Shown here in pieces: positions 16,291 to 22,430 of a stretch of DNA of 23,682 bases. The stretch covers positions 1-23,682 of the forward strand of contig JAVVER010000043.1 of assembly GCA_032251145.1 (NCBI GenBank). Direction: 5' to 3'. Origin of the DNA: BRH-c54 sp032251145. Its GTDB lineage: Bacteria > Bacteroidota > Bacteroidia > Flavobacteriales_E > Vicingaceae. The first letter of the stretch is position 1. Each line of letters starts with the position of its first letter. Below the pieces are notes generated by a model that did no database searches, had not been told where the DNA came from, and worked only from the letters and a program-made list of their open reading frames with translations. Made by a program: the position numbers and the translations under genes.

Positions 16291-17403
16291 AGAAAGTTTC
16301 TTTTTCCAAACGCTAACTTTCTTCTTCCATTTATTTATAAAAGGTTCTTTGTTTTCTTCTTCTTCATTTTGAGTTCCTATTAATAACGCAATTGGTTTTA
16401 GTGTCTCAAACTCTTGGCAAACTACTTTAAGCATAGCGGCAAATGGTAAAAACAATACCATTCCTGCAACTCCCCAAATAGTAGCACCAATAATTAAACT
16501 TAAAATGGTAGTTAAGGCATTAACTTTTAAACTTCCACCAACAATTTTAGGACTTAAAAAGTTATCGGTAACTAACTGAACTGCCCAAAAAAGTATAGCA
16601 ACTTGTGCTCCCATAAAAAAAGAACTATACGCCATCATGGTATATAAAATTGGAATTATGGCACCAAATGCAGTTCCTATGTATGGAATGATAGAAAGTG
16701 TTGCTGCAAAAAAACCAAACAAAAACGGATGGTCAACGCCAATTACCATTAATCCAAAACTGTTGGCTAATCCAATAATAAAAATAAGCAAAATCATTCC
16801 AAATAAATATTGCTGACCAACTTGCTGAACAGATTTTAACATCTTGAATACACGGTTGTGGTTCTCTTTTGCAGCAAAAGCTACAAAGCCTTTGGTTAAG
16901 CCTTTTCGGTAAATTAAAATTAAAAAAGTAAAAATTATGGTTGCAAATAAGCCGGTTATAAAATTAGCAGTGCTGTTAAATGTTTGCTGAGCTAATGTTC
17001 CTGCAGTTTTTTTAAGCCAACCTCTATTTTCTGCTAACAATTGGTCTTTGTTTAAACCTTCAACAAAATTGATGTTATTATTAATGTAAACAGTAGCATT
17101 GGCAATTACATCTAATACTTTTTCTTGAAAATCGGTTAGTTCTTTAGATAAGCCTATAAGTTGTGCAGAAAAAATGTAGATACCTCCGCTCAGTACTAAG
17201 AAAACGATGAAAATAGATAAAAAGGCAGCAATTAAATCGTTCATTCCCCAGCGTTCAAAACGTTTGGCAAGTGGAAATAAAATAAACGATAAAAACAAAG
17301 CAAAAGCCAAGGGGATAAGAATAGCTTTTGCAAAAATTAGCACTACAAACAACAAAAAAATAGTTGCAAGGGCAAAAAATAACTTTTGGAAGGAGATATT
17401 CAT
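16279..17403 (-). CDS. AI-2E family transporter / PerM-like permease
   Basis: Polytopic inner-membrane protein of 374 aa with about eight predicted transmembrane segments: a pair near the N-terminus (FFALATIFLLFVVLIFAKAI and LIPLAFALFLSFILFPLAKR), one around 60-80, and a cluster from about 150 to 330. The family-typical core lies between the clusters, including the segment VGVDHPFLFGFFAATLSIIPYIGT and the DNFLSPKIVGGSLKVNALTTIL segment. A Lys-rich cytoplasmic tail ends the protein (NKWKKKVSVWKKKLSKLK). The family (PF01594) includes AI-2 exporters and Na+/H+ antiporter-like members, so substrate cannot be read from sequence. The -7 octamer TATTTTTG on the minus strand (17436-17429) sits 26 bp before the ATG. 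Divergent from the methyltransferase gene. Confidence 0.9.
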   Translation of the reverse strand: MNISFQKLFFALATIFLLFVVLIFAKAILIPLAFALFLSFILFPLAKRFERWGMNDLIAAFLSIFIVFLVLSGGIYIFSAQLIGLSKELTDFQEKVLDVIANATVYINNNINFVEGLNKDQLLAENRGWLKKTAGTLAQQTFNSTANFITGLFATIIFTFLILIYRKGLTKGFVAFAAKENHNRVFKMLKSVQQVGQQYLFGMILLIFIIGLANSFGLMVIGVDHPFLFGFFAATLSIIPYIGTAFGAIIPILYTMMAYSSFFMGAQVAILFWAVQLVTDNFLSPKIVGGSLKVNALTTILSLIIGATIWGVAGMVLFLPFAAMLKVVCQEFETLKPIALLIGTQNEEEENKEPFINKWKKKVSVWKKKLSKLK

Positions 17404-17428
17404 GTATTTAAAAATTGCTTGTTTTTAC

Positions 17429-17436
17429 CAAAAATA
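17429..17436 (-). promoter_or_regulatory. -7 element of the AI-2E permease gene
   Basis: On the minus strand this reads TATTTTTG, a perfect TAnnTTTG, 26 bp upstream of the permease ATG. No clear TTTG is seen at the -33 position. Confidence 0.5.
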
Positions 17437-17477
17437 AGAAAAGTTTTATGGCTTATTCATTTTATGTTTTATTTTAC

Positions 17478-17485
17478 TATTTTTG
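17478..17485 (+). promoter_or_regulatory. -7 element of the methyltransferase gene
   Basis: TATTTTTG, a perfect TAnnTTTG, 31 bp before the ATG at 17517. It decides the start: upstream in-frame candidates (TTG at 17415, ATG at 17446) would lie before the expected transcription start. Confidence 0.5.
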
Positions 17486-17516
17486 TAACCATTGTGTAAG
17501 GTTTAACAACTTGGTT

Positions 17517-18767
17517 ATGAAAGAGTATTTATCGTTAGCAGAAACATCAAAACTTATAGGTAAAAGTAAAGAAACCTTAAGAAGGTGGGATAGAGAAGGA
17601 ATTTTAACAGCTGTAAGAGAGCCTGTTTCTAATTATAGAGTGTATAAAAAAGAAGATGTACAAACGCTTTTAGGCTCTCTATTTGAAAATGTTATTGAAG
17701 ATGAAGTATCTAATGTTGTTGAACCACACCATGATTATACTGTTTTAGAACTTTTTGCTGGAGCTGGAGGCTTAGCAATTGGAATGGAAAAAGCAGGATT
17801 AAAATGTGTTGCCCTCAATGAAATTGACAAGTGGGCTTGTCAAACATTAAGAAAAAACAGACCTAATTGGAATGTTTTAGAAGGAGATATTAAAGATTTT
17901 AATTTTTCCATATACAACGAAAAAATTGATATTGTAACGGGAGGATTTCCTTGTCAGGCATTTAGTTATGCAGGAAAAAAACTTGGATTAAATGATGCTC
18001 GTGGAACATTGTTTTATGAGTTTGCCAGAGCAGTTAAAGAAGTTAATCCAAAAATATGTATTGGAGAAAATGTAAGAGGTTTATTAAGCCACGAGAAAGG
18101 CAAAACCTTGCAAGGAATGATTTCTATTCTTGATGAAATTGGCTATAATGTAGTCCCAGTTCAGGTTTTAAAAGCAATAAACTATAGAGTTCCGCAAAAA
18201 AGAGAGCGTTTAATTTTGGTTGGGATAAGAAAAGATATAAATATTGAATATGAATATCCTAAGCCACACAAAAAAGTTTATAATTTAAAAGATGCCTTAA
18301 AAAAAGGAGCTTTATTTAATAGCGATGTTCCTAAGTCGGCAGGAGCAAAATATCCTGAGTATAAAAAGAAAATTCTTGATTTAGTTCCTCCTAAAGGTTA
18401 TTGGAGAGATTTACCTTTAGATATTCAAAAAGAATATATGGGAGGTAGTTTTTATCTTGGTGGTGGAAAAACAGGAATGGCAAGAAGAATTGGTTGGGAT
18501 GAGCCTTCTTTAACATTAACATGTAGTCCTGCTCAAAAACAAACAGAAAGATGTCATCCTGATGAAACCAGACCATTTACCGTTAGAGAATATGCAAGAA
18601 TACAAACTTTTCCTGATAAATGGGAATTTGCAGGTTCTGTTGCTCAACAATACAAACAAATAGGAAATGCTGTACCTGTTAATTTAGGACAAGAAGTAGG
18701 ATATTCAATTGTTAGTTTTCTGAATAAATACTATCAAATTAAAAGTCAAAAAGTGGCGAATTTCTAA
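17517..18767 (+). CDS. MerR-like HTH fused to DNA (cytosine-5) methyltransferase
   Basis: Type II modification enzyme, 416 aa from the ATG chosen here. Residues 3-55 form a MerR/excisionase-type winged helix (EYLSLAETSKLIGKSKETLRRWDREGIL, then NYRVYKKEDVQTLL). A short acidic linker leads to the C5-methyltransferase: motif I ELFAGAGGLAIGME (78-91), motif IV GGFPCQAFS with catalytic Cys146, motif VI ENV (184-186), motif VIII QKRER (227-231), a target-recognition region (about 250-345), motif IX around REYARIQTFPD, and motif X QIGNAVPVN (381-389). All catalytic residues are intact. The convergent neighbour is the likely cognate endonuclease. The head domain could repress transcription of this gene or its partner, as the N-terminal domains of M.SsoII and M.EcoRII do, though those are of a different HTH type. 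Target specificity cannot be read reliably; a short degenerate palindrome (CCNGG- or GGNCC-like) is my guess. Confidence 0.93.
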   Translation: MKEYLSLAETSKLIGKSKETLRRWDREGILTAVREPVSNYRVYKKEDVQTLLGSLFENVIEDEVSNVVEPHHDYTVLELFAGAGGLAIGMEKAGLKCVALNEIDKWACQTLRKNRPNWNVLEGDIKDFNFSIYNEKIDIVTGGFPCQAFSYAGKKLGLNDARGTLFYEFARAVKEVNPKICIGENVRGLLSHEKGKTLQGMISILDEIGYNVVPVQVLKAINYRVPQKRERLILVGIRKDINIEYEYPKPHKKVYNLKDALKKGALFNSDVPKSAGAKYPEYKKKILDLVPPKGYWRDLPLDIQKEYMGGSFYLGGGKTGMARRIGWDEPSLTLTCSPAQKQTERCHPDETRPFTVREYARIQTFPDKWEFAGSVAQQYKQIGNAVPVNLGQEVGYSIVSFLNKYYQIKSQKVANF

Positions 18768-19452
18768 TTTCTTCCGTTAATATATTACAACCTTCAGTTA
18801 TAAAATCTTTTGTATCAAGATTATTTATGCATTTGTGCAAAGAATCTACTAAACCATCATAAAAATCAGGAAAGCCAGTTAATCTATGCCAAAATTCTTT
18901 GCCAATTATTACAGAGTGAGATTTGTCAATAATTTTATAATGCATACTTAATTCTTCCGTTTCTCCATATAAAACACCTACTATAAAATCGGAATTATTT
19001 ATATTCTTGAAAGCATTATTGGTTCTTGCTAAATTAATAGTTGTGGTAAATTTTCTAATTAAGGGTTTAACATCTTCTGAATTAATAGTATTGGGACCAG
19101 ATTTTAACTGACACCACTTTTTTCTATTATCAATTTTGTCAATAAACTCAATGTCCATTCCTTTTATAAGCGATCCATTAGCAATTTCTAATTCTACAAA
19201 CATATTTTGAATGCGAGTCCCAAAAGAAGTGTTAATAGAAGTGCCAAGAACCCTCGGATAATACAGAGCTTTTGCAACGCCTTCTGGACTATAATTATTC
19301 TCTAAAACTTTAGATAAATATTTTACAACTATTGGGTTAATATTGTATGACTTCAGTTTTGAATGTGTTTTCATACATGCTTCTATATGATTTTTGAAGA
19401 TATACGTTTCGAAATAGTCAACAATTTTACTAGTCAGTTCATTTTTAGTCAT
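18739..19452 (-). CDS. Probable type II restriction endonuclease (PD-(D/E)XK)
   Basis: Partner of the methyltransferase, 237 aa. The centre holds the segment YPRVLGTSINTSFGTRIQ, then GMDIEFID (Asp100) and, 15 residues on, CQLKSGPNTIN (Gln115, Lys117). Together these form a D-x14-QxK version of the PD-(D/E)XK nuclease site. They are followed by LARTNN, FIVGVLYGE and FWHRLTGFPDFY. I recognise the block order from type II restriction enzymes paired with C5-methyltransferases, but cannot name the exact family; a ScrFI/LlaMI-like group is a possibility only. Its last 29 bp overlap the 3' end of the methyltransferase gene on the opposite strand. The upstream promoter is the best in the window. No start ambiguity: ATG, then MTKNELTSKIVDYF. 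Adjacency plus the site make the call strong; an inactive relic is not indicated. Confidence 0.82.
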   Translation of the reverse strand: MTKNELTSKIVDYFETYIFKNHIEACMKTHSKLKSYNINPIVVKYLSKVLENNYSPEGVAKALYYPRVLGTSINTSFGTRIQNMFVELEIANGSLIKGMDIEFIDKIDNRKKWCQLKSGPNTINSEDVKPLIRKFTTTINLARTNNAFKNINNSDFIVGVLYGETEELSMHYKIIDKSHSVIIGKEFWHRLTGFPDFYDGLVDSLHKCINNLDTKDFITEGCNILTEEIRNSPLFDF

Positions 19453-19504
19453 AGTTGTTTTTTATAAAAGGATAAAGAAATAATGTTTTGACTTATTAGT
19501 TTAA

Positions 19505-19535
19505 CAAAAATAACTTTTTTCTTCAACTAAGCAAA
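19505..19535 (-). promoter_or_regulatory. Promoter of the restriction endonuclease gene
   Basis: On the minus strand TTTG (19535-19532) and TATTTTTG (19512-19505) are separated by exactly 19 bp, matching the Bacteroidota -33/-7 consensus TTTG-N19-TAnnTTTG. It lies 52 bp upstream of the endonuclease ATG. Confidence 0.7.
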
Positions 19536-19561
19536 CTAGCATATAAAACCCAATTTCTGCG

Positions 19562-19569
19562 TATTTTTG
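19562..19569 (+). promoter_or_regulatory. -7 element of the SCO1 gene
   Basis: TATTTTTG, then CACTC, 17 bp before the ATG. The predicted leader is about a dozen nucleotides. No TTTG is visible at the -33 distance. Confidence 0.45.
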
Positions 19570-19586
19570 CACTCAAAATTTGTAAT

Positions 19587-20306
19587 ATGGCTTCTTCTCA
19601 ATTTAAAAAATTCGGTATTTTAATAGCAATTTTAGTATTACCTTCTTTGTTTTATTTATTGCTATATACTGGTGAGCATAACTTTACTAAGTTACCCGTT
19701 TATGGGAATAAAACGGCTGTAGAAAATGCAGATGGAAGCTTTGATACCACCTATCATCAAATTCCTTATTTTGAGTTTATCAATCAGGATGGTAAAAAAG
19801 TTACTCGAGACGATATGTTGGGAAATGTGTATGTAGCTGATTTCTTTTTTGTTACTTGCCCTACCATTTGTCCTAAAATGACAACCAATATGAGGTATGT
19901 ACAAGACAAGTTTTCCGACAGAAAAGAGTTGAGGTTTTTATCTATTACAGTAAATCCAGAAGAAGATTCTGTATCTGTACTTAAAGAGTATGCTAAAAAA
20001 GTACATGCCAACACCGATAATTGGGATTTTGTAACCGGGAATAAAGAGGAGATTTATGATATTGCTTTTAACGGTTTTTTTGTAAATGTTGCCAAAGATT
20101 CTATTGCCGAAGGAGGTTTCTTACATTCTCAGCTGCTTATTTTAGTTGATAAAAAAGGTAGAGTAAGAGGTTATTTTGATGGAACAGTATTTTCTGAAAT
20201 GAAAAAAGATTTAACAGATGCCATTGATATTCTTTTTAGAGAAGAGACAGTTCCACTAAAAGGCAGCAACAAAAATAAAATAGAACAGAAGAAGGAGAAA
20301 GATTAG
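19587..20306 (+). CDS. SCO1/SenC/PrrC family copper-binding thioredoxin-like protein
   Basis: Membrane-anchored assembly factor that delivers copper to, or reduces the thiols of, the CuA site of cytochrome c oxidase. A single N-terminal anchor (about residues 9-27, ILIAILVLPSLFYLLLY) places the thioredoxin-like domain outside the inner membrane. The metal site is complete: C91-P-T-I-C95 in FFFVTCPTICPKM, and His180 in GGFLHSQ. The family segments FLSITVNPEEDSVSVLKEYAKK and LILVDKKGRVRGYFDGT are also present. A Lys/Glu-rich tail ends the protein. Length (239 aa) is typical. In relatives such genes are often near cytochrome oxidase genes, but here the neighbours are a restriction endonuclease (divergent) and a convergent TPR gene. 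Role inferred from family; a redox or oxidative-stress role is the alternative. Confidence 0.92.
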   Translation: MASSQFKKFGILIAILVLPSLFYLLLYTGEHNFTKLPVYGNKTAVENADGSFDTTYHQIPYFEFINQDGKKVTRDDMLGNVYVADFFFVTCPTICPKMTTNMRYVQDKFSDRKELRFLSITVNPEEDSVSVLKEYAKKVHANTDNWDFVTGNKEEIYDIAFNGFFVNVAKDSIAEGGFLHSQLLILVDKKGRVRGYFDGTVFSEMKKDLTDAIDILFREETVPLKGSNKNKIEQKKEKD

Positions 20307-20326
20307 AAATTAGAGATTAGAAATTA
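20302..20326 (+). repeat. Heptamer tandem repeat overlapping the SCO1 stop codon
   Basis: ATTAGAA, ATTAGAG, ATTAGAA, ATTA: 3.6 copies of a 7-bp unit, one base varying, starting inside the last codons of the SCO1 gene. The stop TAG is provided by the first unit. Confidence 0.7.
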
Positions 20327-20382
20327 AAAGACAGCAGGTTATAACTACTAATAACGATTAACATATAACGGAATAACTAACT

Positions 20383-22233
20383 TTAGTTACAATACCTATT
20401 AATTAACAAATAAACACTGCCTAAGCCTAATTCTCCGGCTCTACTGAGGTCTTTACAGGCTTGTTCGTGGTTGTTTAAAATAAGTAAGATTAATCCTCGG
20501 TTTAGGTAAGCTTCAGAAAAACTGTTGTCCAACTCAATAGCAACACTAAAATCTTCAATTGCATTAATGTATTTAGATAATTGAAAGTATAAAATTCCTC
20601 GATTAAAAGCGGCATATTTAAAATTAGGGTTTAACTCTATAGCTTTATTGTAATCTTTAATAATCATATCAATATTAATGTTAGAATTTTCTGATTCGTT
20701 AAGCATTTGATGAAATAAATTAGCACGAGCAAAATAAGCTAAGTAATAGTTTTTATCTATAAACAAGGATTTATTAAAATCTAAAATGGCTTTTTCGTGT
20801 TGTTTTAAAGAGGCATAAATAACTCCTCGCTGAATGTATAACTCCGCATTATTAGGGTTTTTAGTGATTTTATCATTTATAAAACGCAGCTTTTTTTCTT
20901 TTAATGGAATATCTAAAACTTCTTCATCTTCCATTTTTAGAACAAAGTAAGGCGTGTAAGATTTATAGCTTTCGTTCCACGAATCGATTACTTGCTTGTT
21001 TTTATTTTGGGCTAATAAACTAATATAATAAGGAGATGATAAGGAAATGTTTTGGTCGCTATATTTAGTAACATTTTCATTGGTATTATTGCTAAATGAA
21101 GTTAATCTAGCTAAAAACTCCTCTTCAACTTCTTTTAAACTATCCGAAACATTGTTTTTAGTCTGATTGATTAGTTGAGCCGTTTCTAAATCTATTTCGG
21201 CTTTACTAATGTTGCCTAATTGTCTGTAAATATTGCTTCTTAGTTTGTATCCATCCACAAAATCGGGGTAAAGTGCTATTGCTTGTTCCACATCTGCTAA
21301 GCTTTCTTTGTATTTTTTTAGCTGATTAAAAATAGCTGCTCGGTTATAAAAAGCCAAAATATTTTTTGGACTCAAGAAAATAACTTTATCGTAATCTTTC
21401 AACGCATTTTTAAAATCATTTTTTTCAGCATACAAAATGGCTCTATTGTAATATGCTGTTGCCGATTCTGGTGAAATGCTAATCACTTTTGATAAACTTT
21501 TCAGGGCTTCATCATTTTGTTCGAGTTTTATAAAAATCATGGCTTGCTGAAAATAAGCATAGGTATTTTCGGGTTCAATTTGTAATGCAATTTGAATATT
21601 GGTTTGGGCGGTATCGTAATTTTCTAAATAGTAGTGAGCAGTTGCTTTTCGCACATAAGAAGAAGCGTTAAATTTGTTGTTCGCTAATATAAAGTCGAAA
21701 TCGGCAATAGCTTCTCTGTATTGCTTGTTTCCTAATTTAGACATGCCTCTAATAATATACGTTATTTCTTTTCTAGAACCATAATGAATGGCTTTATTAC
21801 AATCATCTATGGCTTTGTCATATTGGTTGAGGTAACTGTAAACCAACGCCCTATTTAAATAAATATCCGGATTTATAGGGTTAAGTTCAAGTGCTTTATT
21901 AAAATCTTCAAAAGCACCATCATAGTTTTTTAGTCGCTCACGAGCCGAACCCCTAATAATATATAAATCTGTTTTTAAAGGGCGTAGCTTAATGGCTTCA
22001 GTAAAATCCATTTCTGCTCCAGCAACATCGCCAAGTTCAATTTTAGCAATACCTCTGTAATAATAAGGCTCATAGTTAGGAGGATAGTTTTCAATAACAT
22101 AATTGAATTTTTGTATAGCACTTTCGTATTGTTTTTCAGAAAGTTCCAACCTACCTACCAATAGCTTGTTTTCAGTTTTTAATTGAGTAAAAGCAGGTAA
22201 CACACTTTGTGTTAACACAAAAAAGAGCAACAA
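20383..22233 (-). CDS. Tetratricopeptide-repeat protein, exported (about 616 aa)
   Basis: Protein-interaction scaffold with no enzymatic domain. About ten tandem TPR units cover residues 20-350, recognisable by the repeated pattern Y-Y-x-R-A/G...Y-x-x-A-x-x-D-x-x-x-A-I-x-L-x-P. A non-repeat linker (about 350-445) carries a Ser/Asn-rich segment. Four further TPR units run to the C-terminus, the last ending in a degenerate CKDLSRAGELG helix. The N-terminus (LLLFFVLTQSVLPAFTQ) is a signal sequence, so the scaffold likely sits in the periplasm. There is no in-frame ATG: the TTG at 22233 is a minimal start. The open frame extends upstream to about 22320 and encodes KKQFFKISLFSIR, a better signal-peptide head, so a rare start codon upstream (for example ATA or ATT) is possible. 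It is convergent with SCO1 and downstream of the phosphatase gene. Confidence 0.85.
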   Translation of the reverse strand: MLLFFVLTQSVLPAFTQLKTENKLLVGRLELSEKQYESAIQKFNYVIENYPPNYEPYYYRGIAKIELGDVAGAEMDFTEAIKLRPLKTDLYIIRGSARERLKNYDGAFEDFNKALELNPINPDIYLNRALVYSYLNQYDKAIDDCNKAIHYGSRKEITYIIRGMSKLGNKQYREAIADFDFILANNKFNASSYVRKATAHYYLENYDTAQTNIQIALQIEPENTYAYFQQAMIFIKLEQNDEALKSLSKVISISPESATAYYNRAILYAEKNDFKNALKDYDKVIFLSPKNILAFYNRAAIFNQLKKYKESLADVEQAIALYPDFVDGYKLRSNIYRQLGNISKAEIDLETAQLINQTKNNVSDSLKEVEEEFLARLTSFSNNTNENVTKYSDQNISLSSPYYISLLAQNKNKQVIDSWNESYKSYTPYFVLKMEDEEVLDIPLKEKKLRFINDKITKNPNNAELYIQRGVIYASLKQHEKAILDFNKSLFIDKNYYLAYFARANLFHQMLNESENSNINIDMIIKDYNKAIELNPNFKYAAFNRGILYFQLSKYINAIEDFSVAIELDNSFSEAYLNRGLILLILNNHEQACKDLSRAGELGLGSVYLLINRYCN

Positions 22234-22430
22234 CCTTATGCTAAATAAAGAGATTTTAAAAAACTGTTTTTTATTATGAAGTAGGTAGATATTTAGATGT
22301 ATGATACTAGGTTTGTATTAAAGTTTTCGTTGATAAAATTACAAAAAATGAATGAATACAATTAATTAAGTTACTAATTGATTAGCTTAAATTTTGCGAA
22401 AAAAATATTAGGCAAAATTTTTTAAAGTTA

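Noticed and set aside
17415..17516. Longer N-terminus (34 residues) for the methyltransferase from an upstream TTG or ATG.
   Set aside because: Those starts precede the -7 element at 17478-17485, the extra residues are hydrophobic and unlike the family, and the ATG at 17517 begins exactly at the HTH domain.
20374..20389. Small hairpin TAACTA-ACTT-TAGTTA between the SCO1 and TPR genes as a bidirectional terminator.
   Set aside because: It is short, AT-only apart from two pairs, overlaps the TPR stop codon and has no T run on either strand.
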